From assembly GCA_024413595.1 (NCBI GenBank), contig JAKSUC010000027.1, forward strand, positions 1 through 42,368: DNA of 42,368 nucleotides. The letters run 5' to 3'. The notes below the pieces were generated by a model, which saw only the letters and a program-made list of their open reading frames with translations, searched no databases and was not told where the DNA came from. The first letter of the stretch is position 1; each line of letters begins with the position of its first letter. The translations under genes were made by a program, and so were the position numbers. Positions 25,482-35,284 of this stretch are shown here, piece after piece. The stretch comes from Bacteroidales bacterium. GTDB taxonomy: Bacteria > Bacteroidota > Bacteroidia > Bacteroidales > UBA3824.

Positions 25482-26036
25482 TTATTGTTGACCATCATTT
25501 TTTTCATAAAATATGTATGGTTCTGGTCTAAAATACATATCAGCACTTAAATAATATGGACGAGAATAAAATTCCCAATATCCATTATGAAGAATAAAAG
25601 TTTTGGCTTCGATCCATGGAGTATATTTACTATCAGTAGAAAGTCCAGCACCAACATGATAACCAAATGCTTTATTATGATTTATGTTTTTAAATCCCCA
25701 TTTTGTTGAAGCTTGCCCCATACCTGCCATTATTTTATAATAGTCAGACTCTATTACAAGATTAAATGATATTAAACTATGTTGAGAATTTTTGTAATTA
25801 ACAAAATAATATTGTGGTGATAAACAAAAATTGATTTCTGGATTTTCGGTTTTTAGATTAATTAATCCAAATGTTAAATCAACACCATAAGTAAATCCTG
25901 TATAAAAACACCAACCTAATGTAATACGTGGTGAAAAATATACCTTGGTATTTAATTGAGCATTAGATGTAAATGCGCTTAATAATAATGATATAGTTAT
26001 TATTATTTTTATTAATCTGGTTTTAGGAAATTTCAT
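25482..26036 (-). CDS. small secreted protein of unknown function, possible outer-membrane barrel
   Basis: A 184-residue protein from the ATG at 26036 (MKFPKTRLIKIIITISLLLS, signal peptide ending near SNAQ). The longer frame to 26063 overlaps the -7 box and is rejected. The mature part has alternating aromatic and polar residues (VYFSPRITLGWCFYTGFTYG, SPQYYFVNY, GYHVGAGLS), which fits short beta strands of a small outer-membrane barrel or a secreted beta protein. The C terminus is Lys-Asn-Asp-Gly-Gln-Gln rather than Phe, unlike a classical barrel. No family is recognised. Monocistronic and convergent with the chemoreceptor gene. Confidence 0.75.
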   Translation of the reverse strand: MKFPKTRLIKIIITISLLLSAFTSNAQLNTKVYFSPRITLGWCFYTGFTYGVDLTFGLINLKTENPEINFCLSPQYYFVNYKNSQHSLISFNLVIESDYYKIMAGMGQASTKWGFKNINHNKAFGYHVGAGLSTDSKYTPWIEAKTFILHNGYWEFYSRPYYLSADMYFRPEPYIFYEKNDGQQ

Positions 26037-26060
26037 AATTGCCGGATTTTTATTTTTTTG

Positions 26061-26068
26061 CAAATATA
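26061..26068 (-). promoter_or_regulatory. -7 box for the small secreted protein
   Basis: The minus strand reads TATATTTG, a full match to TAnnTTTG, with a weak -33. It lies 25 bp upstream of the ATG at 26036 and rules out the longer start. Confidence 0.5.
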
Positions 26069-26130
26069 CTATTTTTTAGTTTTTATTTAAGTAATTGGTT
26101 CTTTTTATTTCTTCATTTATAAATATTATA

Positions 26131-26138
26131 TAAATTTG
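26131..26138 (+). promoter_or_regulatory. -7 box for rmuC
   Basis: TAAATTTG matches TAnnTTTG; the -33 is weak. The TTG that opens the longest rmuC frame (26136) overlaps the box, so translation starts at a downstream ATG (26157 or 26169). Confidence 0.5.
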
Positions 26139-26168
26139 CAATGCTATATCAAAAAAATGTATATCAAT

Positions 26169-27476
26169 ATGGATACAACACTATTAGTGATAATTGCAAT
26201 AATATTAATAACGAATACATTATTGATATTATTAAGAAAAAACAAAAATAAAGATTTAGAAGATTTAAATAATCAAATAAATAATCTTAGAACGGAAATA
26301 TCACGTCAAGAACGTATTATAAGAGAAGAATTTATGAATAGTAGGCAAGAAAATCGTTCTAATGATAGTGAAAATCGTATGGAAGCCAATGCACAATTTA
26401 AATTGATGGGTGAAAGTCTTTCGCATTCTATTGATGGATTGGCACAAAGTCAAAAAATTCAACTTACATTGTTTTCTAATAGATTAAAAGAGCTATATCA
26501 ATTGTTTGAAAATAGTTCAAAACTAAATCGTGACGAAATATCAAAAGTAATGAACGATATTCGCGAAACACTAGAAAATAATTTAAAACAAATTCGCGAA
26601 GAAAACACAACAAAACTAAACGAAATTAAAATATTAGTAGATGATAAGTTAAAAGAAACACTAGAAAAACGATTTAACGACTCATTTAAACTAATAAGCG
26701 ACCGATTAGAACAAGTACACAAAGGTTTAGGCGAAATGCAAACACTAGCAACAGGCGTTGGAGATTTAAAAAAAGTGTTGAGCAATGTAAAAACAAGAGG
26801 AAATTTAGGCGAAGTTCAACTAGAAGCCATTCTAAGTCAAATATTATCACCAGAACAATATATTGTAAACGCTGCTGTAACTTCTAATACTCAACAACGT
26901 GTTGAATTTGCAGTAAAACTTCCAGGAAATGATCCTGATGGAAAACCAATATTATTACCAATCGACTCAAAATTTCCTACGGAAGATTATCAACGACTAT
27001 GCGATGCTTACGAAACAGGACGCGACATAGAACGTGAAGGTGCACGTTTTGAAGCAGCTGTTAAAAAAAATGCAGAAGATATTCTTAAAAAATATATCCT
27101 CCCTCCCACCACAACAGATTTTGCAATTATGTTTGTTCCAACAGAAGGATTATATGCAGAAATTTTACGTCGTCCAGGATTGTTTGAAACACTACGCCGA
27201 GAATATAAAATAACAGTAACAGGACCTGCAAATCTAGCAGCATTTTTGTCAAGTTTGCAAATGGGATTTAGAACATTAGCTATCGAAAAACGAAGTAGCG
27301 AAGTTTGGAAACTATTATCAGAAGTAAAAACCGAATTTACAACCTTTGGCGATATACTCGACAAAACCAAAAAGAAATTGGCAGAAGCTGCAAATGTTAT
27401 CGACACTGCTGGTGTACGAAGCAGAGCTATTGAACGCAAACTAAGAGATGTTGAAAGCGATAGAATGTTGCAGTAA
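26169..27476 (+). CDS. rmuC: RmuC-family DNA recombination protein
   Basis: A 435-residue protein from the ATG at 26169 (MDTTLLVIIAIILITNTLLI). An in-frame ATG at 26157 is possible. It has an N-terminal membrane anchor (about residues 3-20), a long coiled coil (about 22-175) and the RmuC domain (about 190-420), with RGNLGEVQLEAILSQIL, LPIDSKFPTEDYQ, FAIMFVPTEGLYAEIL and GPANLAAFLSSLQMGFRTLAI. The domain has a restriction-endonuclease-like fold, and RmuC limits inversion and recombination at short inverted repeats in E. coli. It sits 59 bp upstream of the ABC transporter gene, which has its own -7 box. Confidence 0.95.
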   Translation: MDTTLLVIIAIILITNTLLILLRKNKNKDLEDLNNQINNLRTEISRQERIIREEFMNSRQENRSNDSENRMEANAQFKLMGESLSHSIDGLAQSQKIQLTLFSNRLKELYQLFENSSKLNRDEISKVMNDIRETLENNLKQIREENTTKLNEIKILVDDKLKETLEKRFNDSFKLISDRLEQVHKGLGEMQTLATGVGDLKKVLSNVKTRGNLGEVQLEAILSQILSPEQYIVNAAVTSNTQQRVEFAVKLPGNDPDGKPILLPIDSKFPTEDYQRLCDAYETGRDIEREGARFEAAVKKNAEDILKKYILPPTTTDFAIMFVPTEGLYAEILRRPGLFETLRREYKITVTGPANLAAFLSSLQMGFRTLAIEKRSSEVWKLLSEVKTEFTTFGDILDKTKKKLAEAANVIDTAGVRSRAIERKLRDVESDRMLQ

Positions 27477-27506
27477 TTTAATTATTAATTATTAATTGTT
27501 TTTTTG

Positions 27507-27514
27507 TAATTTTG
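27507..27514 (+). promoter_or_regulatory. -7 box for the ABC transporter
   Basis: TAATTTTG matches TAnnTTTG and lies 21 bp upstream of the ATG at 27536. The -33 region is weak. Confidence 0.45.
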
Positions 27515-27535
27515 TAGCCAAACTATAGTCACACT

Positions 27536-30500
27536 ATGAATGAGAAAATATTAGATGCGTTAATGCGTCTTTTTGCTTTAATTACCGATAGAACTGATGA
27601 AAATAGATCTAATAATGCACGAGATATTGTTGCATCATATCTTCAACGTTTACACAGTGCCAATGTTGTTGAAGAATATCTAAAACGTTTTGACTATTAC
27701 TTAGGTGAACGAAATTCTAAATCAGACAACAAATCTGGTGAAAGAAAAAAAATCTCAATGAATAGTGTCAAAGTTTTAAAAATTTGTAATCAAATAAATG
27801 AAGAACTTCATCAAAAAGAAAAATTTATAGTGCTTATTCAGTTGATAGAATATGTACTTATTGATGATATAATTAGTGATACAGAAGCAGACTTTGTAAA
27901 AACTGTTAGTGAAACATTCAACATTTCTAACAGCGACTTTCAAAATATATTAGCATTTGTTCAAAATGATATTAACAAAGCAGGAAACACAAAAGACTTT
28001 TTATTAATTGACAACAACAATGATACAGACGAAAATATTCTTCATATTTGTTCACAAGAAATGAATGGACAAATTAGAATATTATATATTAGAACAATAG
28101 AAGTATTATTTTTTGTATATTCAGGAACCAAACATTTAACCTTAAACGGAAGAAACATTATTGCCAATCGTTCAAATGTATTTGGAGATGGCGGTATCAT
28201 AACAGGAGAAAATATAGGAATAATATATCAAAGTGATATTTTAAATAGATTTTTAAAAATAGAAGAACGCGAACATGTAACCTTTGCAGCGTCAAATGTT
28301 TCGTTTCATTACAAAAATTCAGAAAATGGAATTCACTCATTTAGCTTTTATCTAGAGTCAGGAACAATGGTAGGCATCATGGGTGGTAGTGGAACAGGAA
28401 AAAGTACATTACTAAATGTTCTTACCGGAAAATATCCATTAGCATCAGGAGAAATATATTTAAATGGTCATAAAATCAGTAATAAAGACAAAAAACCAGC
28501 AGGAATAATAGGACTAGTACCACAAGACGATTTATTGATCGAAGAATTAACAGTATACCAAAACTTATATTATAATACATGTTTATGTTTAGGCAATCTA
28601 AAAAAAGAAGAAATAGAAAAACATGTAGATAAAGTATTGGCAGATTTAGATTTAACCGAAATAAAAAATCTAAAAGTAGGAAATTCACTAAACACAGTAA
28701 TTAGTGGAGGACAACGTAAAAGATTAAATATTGCATTAGAATTAGTTCGTGAACCATCGGTATTATTTGTAGACGAACCAACCTCAGGATTAAGTAGCAA
28801 CGATAGCGAAGTTGTGATGCAATTGCTTAAACAACAAGCCATAAAAGGAAGAATAGTAATAGTAAATATACATCAACCATCGTCCGACTCATTTAAAAAA
28901 TTTGATAAACTTTGGGTAATGGACAAAGGAGGATACATTGTTTATAATGGAAATCCAATCGAGGCTATATCATATTTTAAACGTATGAGTGGATATGCCG
29001 ACTCAGCAGAAAGTGAATGTCCAACATGCGGCAATATTGATAGCGAACAGATTTTAAGGATAATTGAAAGCAAGATGGTTAACGAATTTGGGAAATATAC
29101 CAACGAACGCAAAGTAAATCCCAAAGAATGGAATAATCTTTATAATAGATATTTAGCATTTGACGCCGACCCTGTTTTACCATTACCGCAAACAGATATG
29201 CCTAATATAAAATTTAAAATTCCTAATATTTGGCAACAATTTACGGTATTCTTAAAACGTAATATCTTATCAAAACTTGCTAATAAACAATATTTAATTA
29301 TCACATTTTTAGAGTCTCCAATTTTAGCATTTATTTTAGGGTTCTTTACTAAATATATAAATGATGACGGTGAATATATATTTTCAGAAAACAAAAATTT
29401 ACCAGTATTCTTGTTTATGATAATTGTGGTAGCATTGTTTACAGGATTAACATCCGCAGCAGAAGAAATTATCAGAGACCGAAAAATTCTTGAACGAGAA
29501 AAGTTTTTGAATTTAAGTAGATTTAGCTACATAACAAATAAAGTATTAGTAGTATTTTTAATTTCAGCCATACAATCAATATCATTTATATTAGTTGCAA
29601 ATCAGATATTAGAAATAAAAGATATGACCTTTAATTATTGGTTTGTAATGTTTACAACAGCATGTTCAGCCAACATATTAGGATTAATAATATCATCAGC
29701 CTTAGACTCTGTTATAGCAATTTATGTATTAATACCATTTGTATTAGTACCACAAATGTTACTTGGAGGAGCAATGATAGATTTTGATGATCTTCACGAA
29801 AGTGTTACCGACAAAATCAACGTACCTTTTATTGGAGATTTAATGATATCACGTTGGGGATACGAAGCTCTTGCAGTAGAACAATTTGCAAACAATGAAT
29901 ATGAAAAAGAATTTTTTGATATCGACAAAGAAAAAAGTAAAGATATTTATTTATCAACTTATCTAATGTCAGAATTAGATAATATGACCACAAAATGTAT
30001 AAAACTATATAGTGATAATGATGATGAACGCACAGAATATCACACAATACTAAAAATATTAAAAAACGAAATAGAATATCTAAACTATCGTAATCCTGAA
30101 ATAAATTTTGAATTAACCGACGATTTAATACCAGAAAAATTTAATGATATGATAGGAAACTTTTTGCTATTATTTTTACGAGCACAAAAAGAATATTATG
30201 CAGAAGCAGCCGACGAAGCAAATTATCGTAGACAACAAAAAATTACTGAATTAGAAAAAATATATGGCAAACAAGGATTAATGATGTTTAAGCAAGATTA
30301 TTACAACGATAAACTTGCCGAAATTGTATTAAACAAACAAGCTTTAAAAAAAATATATTCATCGCCAAATTATCGACTTATACAAAAGAAAGACCCTATA
30401 TTTATGGAACCAGTATCAGATTGTGGGCGTGCACATTTTTATGCTCCTGTAAAAATTATAAAAAATCATCGTTTCCCTACCTATAATTTTAATATGGTAG

Positions 30501-30607
30501 TATTATGGAGTGTATCTTTTATATTTTTCTTGCTATTACTATTCGACATTCCAAGAAAATTTATGGACATTCATTCTAAATTTTTCAACAAATTAAAAAA
30601 GAAATAA
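27536..30607 (+). CDS. ABCG-like half transporter with TerB-like N-terminal region
   Basis: A 1023-residue protein. Residues 1-150 are all-helical and resemble a TerB-like domain (KFIVLIQLIEYVLIDDIISDTEADFVKTV). A beta-rich linker follows (about 175-245). The ATPase domain (about 255-480) has Walker A GGSGTGKST, signature SGGQRKRLN, Walker B VLFVDEPTSGLSS and the switch segment NIHQPSSD, an ABCG-type pattern. The ABC2-type membrane domain (about 570-800) contains GFFTKYINDDG, the helix FLFMIIVVALFTGLTSAAEEI and VLIPFVLVPQMLLGGAMI. A long soluble insert (about 800-970) precedes the last helix (about 985-1005). The substrate is unknown. This layout recurs in Bacteroidota, but a TerB-like part on an exporter is unusual and suggests a sensing role. 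It is downstream of rmuC. Confidence 0.88.
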   Translation: MNEKILDALMRLFALITDRTDENRSNNARDIVASYLQRLHSANVVEEYLKRFDYYLGERNSKSDNKSGERKKISMNSVKVLKICNQINEELHQKEKFIVLIQLIEYVLIDDIISDTEADFVKTVSETFNISNSDFQNILAFVQNDINKAGNTKDFLLIDNNNDTDENILHICSQEMNGQIRILYIRTIEVLFFVYSGTKHLTLNGRNIIANRSNVFGDGGIITGENIGIIYQSDILNRFLKIEEREHVTFAASNVSFHYKNSENGIHSFSFYLESGTMVGIMGGSGTGKSTLLNVLTGKYPLASGEIYLNGHKISNKDKKPAGIIGLVPQDDLLIEELTVYQNLYYNTCLCLGNLKKEEIEKHVDKVLADLDLTEIKNLKVGNSLNTVISGGQRKRLNIALELVREPSVLFVDEPTSGLSSNDSEVVMQLLKQQAIKGRIVIVNIHQPSSDSFKKFDKLWVMDKGGYIVYNGNPIEAISYFKRMSGYADSAESECPTCGNIDSEQILRIIESKMVNEFGKYTNERKVNPKEWNNLYNRYLAFDADPVLPLPQTDMPNIKFKIPNIWQQFTVFLKRNILSKLANKQYLIITFLESPILAFILGFFTKYINDDGEYIFSENKNLPVFLFMIIVVALFTGLTSAAEEIIRDRKILEREKFLNLSRFSYITNKVLVVFLISAIQSISFILVANQILEIKDMTFNYWFVMFTTACSANILGLIISSALDSVIAIYVLIPFVLVPQMLLGGAMIDFDDLHESVTDKINVPFIGDLMISRWGYEALAVEQFANNEYEKEFFDIDKEKSKDIYLSTYLMSELDNMTTKCIKLYSDNDDERTEYHTILKILKNEIEYLNYRNPEINFELTDDLIPEKFNDMIGNFLLLFLRAQKEYYAEAADEANYRRQQKITELEKIYGKQGLMMFKQDYYNDKLAEIVLNKQALKKIYSSPNYRLIQKKDPIFMEPVSDCGRAHFYAPVKIIKNHRFPTYNFNMVVLWSVSFIFFLLLLFDIPRKFMDIHSKFFNKLKKK

Positions 30608-30737
30608 GAACCCAACGTAGAATAGAATTTTAATTAGATATTTGAATTATCAATCAACAATTAAAAATTTAAAAAGAAATTTTTTACATTCAAGATTATT
30701 TTTCAATTTTGTAATAAATTCACTAAATTTAATCAAG

Positions 30738-31838
30738 ATGAAAAAGATATTATTAGTTTCTACCATATTAATTTTGTTTCTACAAAATATATTGGCACAA
30801 AATAAAACACAACAAGTATTTAATAGCGATAAAATATTAATAGAAGGACGCTATATTCAAGACAATAACACTTATAAATTTTGCTATCCAGGAACAGCAT
30901 TTACAATCAAATTTGTAGGAACATATTGCTCTGTTTCATTAAAATCACAAGCAGGATATTTTGTAAAATCAATAGATGGAGGAGCATACCAAAAATTTAA
31001 CACATACGAAGATACACTAAATCCTAAATGTGAAATAATATTGGCAGAAAATCTTAAAAACGAAGAACATACAGTTAAAATAATATTAATATCAGAAGGT
31101 TTATATTGTGGACCTGAATTTTATGGATTTAATATCGATGAAAAAGCAAAAGTATTAAAACCAGAACATAAAAAAATAAAAATAGAATTTATAGGAAATT
31201 CAATAACATGTGGTTATGGTGTTGAAGCCAATTCAAAAGAAGACCATTTTGCCGATAGTACAAGCAACTTTACAAAATCATTTGCAGGCATCACATGTAA
31301 AAATTTAGATGCAGAAACAATGATAGTAGCTCGTTCTGGAATAGGAATTTATCGAAATTTTGCAGACAAAACCGAAGGTTCAGATTGGCCAATGCCAAGA
31401 GTTTATGAAAATACATTAATAAACGATAGTGTAACCACTTGGACATTTGACAATTTTAAGCCCAATGTTTTAGTAGTATGTTTAGGCACAAACGATTTAA
31501 GTACCAAAGGTTATGACAAAGAAAAATTTCTAGTTTCATACGTAGAATTCATCAAAAAATTGCGCAAACATTATCCTGTAGCAAAAATAGTATTGTGTAA
31601 TAGTCCAATGTTACATTACGAAGATGCGCAAGTATTATCTGACGCCATCTACAATACACTAAACACAATGTATACAGGTGGAGATACAAGATTATTTAAA
31701 TTTGATTTTCAAGAAGACGATGGTTCGTTAGGCTATGGAGCAGATTGGCATCCAAGTGCTAAACGTCAAAGCGACAATGCTAGATATTTAACCTATTATA
31801 TCGAAACCGAAGTTTTAAAAACCAAAAAGAAAGAATAA
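30738..31838 (+). CDS. secreted SGNH-hydrolase esterase, CE2-like
   Basis: A 366-residue protein from the ATG at 30738 (MKKILLVSTILILFLQ, signal peptide ending near LAQ). The longer frame from a TTG at 30642 would put 32 extra residues before the signal peptide and is rejected. Residues about 30-145 form a beta-sandwich-like N-terminal domain (carbohydrate-esterase family 2 layout). The SGNH catalytic domain follows with GNSITCGYG (Ser block), the Gly in ARSGIGIY, GTNDLS (Asn block) and DWHPS (Asp-His block). CE2 enzymes deacetylate xylan and other sugars. It is 22 bp upstream of the DUF2723 gene, so it may be in the same transcript. Confidence 0.88.
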   Translation: MKKILLVSTILILFLQNILAQNKTQQVFNSDKILIEGRYIQDNNTYKFCYPGTAFTIKFVGTYCSVSLKSQAGYFVKSIDGGAYQKFNTYEDTLNPKCEIILAENLKNEEHTVKIILISEGLYCGPEFYGFNIDEKAKVLKPEHKKIKIEFIGNSITCGYGVEANSKEDHFADSTSNFTKSFAGITCKNLDAETMIVARSGIGIYRNFADKTEGSDWPMPRVYENTLINDSVTTWTFDNFKPNVLVVCLGTNDLSTKGYDKEKFLVSYVEFIKKLRKHYPVAKIVLCNSPMLHYEDAQVLSDAIYNTLNTMYTGGDTRLFKFDFQEDDGSLGYGADWHPSAKRQSDNARYLTYYIETEVLKTKKKE

Positions 31839-31860
31839 TAAAATTTTACAATAAAAAATA

Positions 31861-34800
31861 ATGAAACAATACAAATTTGTAGATACAATAGTAGGGTGGA
31901 TAATATTTGCAGTAGCAACTTTCAGCTATATACTAACTATTGAACCTACAGCTAGTTTTTGGGATTGTGGTGAATTTATAGTAACTGCATTTCGACAAGA
32001 AGTAGGTCACCCACCGGGAGCACCTTTTTTTATGATATTAGGTAGATTTTTCTCATTATTTGCATTTGGTGATGTTACCAAAGTACCTGTAATGATAAAT
32101 TGTTTAAGTGCATTAGCTAGTAGTTTTACTGTATTATTTTTATATTGGAGTATCACACACATTGCACGAAGAATAATTTGTGAAAAAAACAAAGAAATAT
32201 CAATTTATCAAGCAATAGTTATAATAGGCTCAGGCATAATAGGATCATTAAGTTTTGCATATACCGATACATTTTGGTTTTCAGCAGTAGAAGGTGAAGT
32301 TTATGCAATGTCTAGTTTATTTACAGCTGTTGTATTTTGGTGTATTCTTAAATGGGAAGAAGAAGCAAACACTAAATATGCAAATCGTTGGATAATATTG
32401 ATTGCATATTTAATGGGACTTTCTATTGGTGTACATTTACTTAATCTTTTAGCAATACCAGCAATTGTATTTGTATATTATTTTAGACTATACAAAGTTT
32501 CAGTTACTGGAGTAATAAAAGCATTTATTGTATCTGTATTAATTTTAGGAGGAGTACTTTATGGAATAATTCCAGGCGTTGTATGGTTAGCATCAAGATT
32601 TGAACTCGTATTCACAAATGGATTTGGAGCACCATATAATACAGGTACAATTATTTACGCAATATTAGCATTAGGAGGATTAGTTTATGGATTATATTAC
32701 ACATACACAAAAAATAAAGTATTATTAAATACAATATTATTAGGCGTAACAGTAATAATAATAGGCTATTCATCATTTGCAATGATAGTAATACGTTCAG
32801 CAGCCGAACCGCCAATGGACGAAAACAATCCAAACAATGTATTTTCGTTGCAATCTTATCTAAACCGTGAACAATATGGTGACCGTCCTCTATTTTCAGG
32901 AGAATATTTCAATTCTGATTTAATAGCTTACGAAGAAGGAAATCCAAATTATATTCAACGTAATGGCAAATACGAAATAGCCGATTATAAATCAATACGA
33001 AAATATGACCCATCATCAACAACAATCTTCCCAAGAATGTATAGCCCAGAACAACATCATATTCAAGGTTATCAATATTGGGCAGATATAACAGATGTTA
33101 ACAAGAAACCAACATTTGCACAAAACATGAAATTCTTCTTTAATTATCAAGTTGGATACATGTATTTAAGATATTTTATGTGGAATTTTGTTGGTCGTCA
33201 AAATGACATTCAAGGTCATAATTCTAATGTAATGAATGGTAATTGGATTTCAGGCATACCATTTATCGATAATGCAAGATTAGGCGATCAAGATTTATTA
33301 CCCGATTATCTTCAAAATAATAAAGGAACTAATAAATATTACTTTATACCATTATTATTAGCAATTTTAGGTATGATATTTATGCTTAAAAAAAATGAAG
33401 AAGGTAAAAAATATTTTTGGGTAATAATGCTATTCTTTTTCTTTACAGGAGTAGCAATAATAGTATATTTAAATCAAACACCATTTCAACCACGAGAACG
33501 AGATTATAGTTTTGCAGGTTCGTTCTACGCATTTGCAATGTATATTGGTTTAGGAGTAGCATTCTTATGTAATATATTAAAAAAATATACAAAAGAAAAT
33601 CATATAATAGCATCGGCAATAGTTGCAATATGTATGATATCTCCATTATTATTAGCATGTCAAAATTGGGACGATCACAACCGTTCTTATAGATATACTG
33701 CACGTGATTTTGCAAAAAATTATTTATCATCATGCGAACCAAATGCAATATTATTCACAAACGGTGATAATGATACATTCCCATTGTGGTATGTTCAAGA
33801 AGTAGAAGGATTTAGAACTGACGTTAGAGTTGTAAACTTGGCATATATCAATACAGATTGGTATATCGACCAAATGAAACGTAAAGCATACAATTCTGAA
33901 GCATTACCAATAAGTTTAAATCATAGTCAATACGAAGCAAGTACACGTGATTTGGTTTATATCAACAATCAAGATGGACTATTTGTTAACGAAAAGTTTG
34001 AAGCAAACAAACAATTTAAAACACGTTTTGATGCACTTTACAATCAATTGATTAGTATATTAGACCAATCAAACTTTAGACAAATGATGCCTTCTGATTA
34101 TGAAGTTATAGCCAATCGACAAATAAATCAGTTAACAAAATTTGCAAGTTTAGTAAACACAATAAACAGCAAAGCCACAAGTTTTGGTGTTAACACTGCA
34201 AACATAAGCAGTTTAAAATCATCTACAGATATTTTGTTACGTGATGTATGCAATGCGCCAGCACCATTATCAAATATAATTTCATTTATAGCCGACGACA
34301 CTGACAATTCAAAAGCAATGTCGCAAGGAGGTGAAAAAGTAGACTATGCACCAACTGGAAAATTCTTATTACCAGTCGACAAAGAAAAAGTAATAAAAAA
34401 TGGAACTGTTCCAGAAAAAGACTCTGCATTAATAGTTGACGCTGTAACTTGGACACATCCAGGAACATATATCCGCAAAGGACAATTAGCAGTGCTAGAC
34501 ATTTTGGCACAAAACAATTGGGAACGTCCTATTTATTTTGCATTTACAGTAGGTAGCGAAGCCTATCAAAATCTTGATGGATATTTTCGTTTAGATGGAT
34601 TTGCATATCGTTTTGTTCCAATCAAAACAAAAGATAATCAAACAGATCATGGAACTATCAATACTGATATTCTCTACGAAAATGTGATGAACAAATTTGT
34701 TTGGGGAGGAATAAATGACGAACGTGTTTATCTTGACGAAAACAATCTAAGAATGTTGATGAATGTTAAGAGTTGTTTTGTTCGACTTGCAACACAATTA

Positions 34801-35283
34801 ATAGACGAACGAAAATTAGATAAAGCACAAGAAGTGATGAACCGTTGTATAGAAGTGATGCCATATAATTTAGTACCAGTTTCTTACTACGATATGTTTA
34901 TTGCTGAATGTTTCTATAAAATAGGTGATAACGAAAAAGGTCGCGAAATTATAGAACTATTAGCAAATCAAACAAAACAAGAAATCACCTACTTCTTGTC
35001 GTTGTCTAAAGATAAATTATCTACAGTTTCTGAAGATAATTATCGTTCAACAGCCATTGCTCACGAAATAGTTCGTATTTTAAAAGAACAAAAAGACAAT
35101 GACTTAGCTAACAAATGGGCTATAAATTATATCAATTTGTTAAAAAACTATCCAGAAATAATGTCGATAGAAAATGCAGATATTAATTCAATAGAATTTA
35201 CTAATTGGTATTCTACATTATCACAAGATATGCAACAATTAATTGCAATATATCTTTATTTAGTTGAACAAGTTTCAATGTAA
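31861..35283 (+). CDS. DUF2723 family multi-pass membrane protein (probable GT-C-fold transferase)
   Basis: A 1140-residue protein found widely in Bacteroidota. The N-terminal half has about ten membrane helices and the family motif in the first loop (SFWDCGEFI and GHPPGAPFF, about residues 31-55). An acidic pair after the first helix is characteristic of GT-C-fold glycosyltransferases such as protein O-mannosyltransferases. The second half is a large extracytoplasmic region (TNGDNDTFPLWYVQEVEG) with a C-terminal helical TPR-like tail (about 960-1130). It probably uses a lipid-linked sugar to modify protein or envelope glycans on the periplasmic side; this is inferred from fold similarity. 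It is followed by the NodB deacetylase with a 1-bp gap. Confidence 0.9.
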   Translation: MKQYKFVDTIVGWIIFAVATFSYILTIEPTASFWDCGEFIVTAFRQEVGHPPGAPFFMILGRFFSLFAFGDVTKVPVMINCLSALASSFTVLFLYWSITHIARRIICEKNKEISIYQAIVIIGSGIIGSLSFAYTDTFWFSAVEGEVYAMSSLFTAVVFWCILKWEEEANTKYANRWIILIAYLMGLSIGVHLLNLLAIPAIVFVYYFRLYKVSVTGVIKAFIVSVLILGGVLYGIIPGVVWLASRFELVFTNGFGAPYNTGTIIYAILALGGLVYGLYYTYTKNKVLLNTILLGVTVIIIGYSSFAMIVIRSAAEPPMDENNPNNVFSLQSYLNREQYGDRPLFSGEYFNSDLIAYEEGNPNYIQRNGKYEIADYKSIRKYDPSSTTIFPRMYSPEQHHIQGYQYWADITDVNKKPTFAQNMKFFFNYQVGYMYLRYFMWNFVGRQNDIQGHNSNVMNGNWISGIPFIDNARLGDQDLLPDYLQNNKGTNKYYFIPLLLAILGMIFMLKKNEEGKKYFWVIMLFFFFTGVAIIVYLNQTPFQPRERDYSFAGSFYAFAMYIGLGVAFLCNILKKYTKENHIIASAIVAICMISPLLLACQNWDDHNRSYRYTARDFAKNYLSSCEPNAILFTNGDNDTFPLWYVQEVEGFRTDVRVVNLAYINTDWYIDQMKRKAYNSEALPISLNHSQYEASTRDLVYINNQDGLFVNEKFEANKQFKTRFDALYNQLISILDQSNFRQMMPSDYEVIANRQINQLTKFASLVNTINSKATSFGVNTANISSLKSSTDILLRDVCNAPAPLSNIISFIADDTDNSKAMSQGGEKVDYAPTGKFLLPVDKEKVIKNGTVPEKDSALIVDAVTWTHPGTYIRKGQLAVLDILAQNNWERPIYFAFTVGSEAYQNLDGYFRLDGFAYRFVPIKTKDNQTDHGTINTDILYENVMNKFVWGGINDERVYLDENNLRMLMNVKSCFVRLATQLIDERKLDKAQEVMNRCIEVMPYNLVPVSYYDMFIAECFYKIGDNEKGREIIELLANQTKQEITYFLSLSKDKLSTVSEDNYRSTAIAHEIVRILKEQKDNDLANKWAINYINLLKNYPEIMSIENADINSIEFTNWYSTLSQDMQQLIAIYLYLVEQVSM

Positions 35284-35284
35284 A

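Noticed and set aside
27008..27439. Minus-strand frame of 143 codons opposite rmuC
   Set aside because: It mirrors the conserved RmuC domain and shows no recognisable protein features.
30642..30737. N-terminal extension of the CE2-like esterase
   Set aside because: It would place 32 residues before a clear signal peptide, so the ATG at 30738 is preferred.
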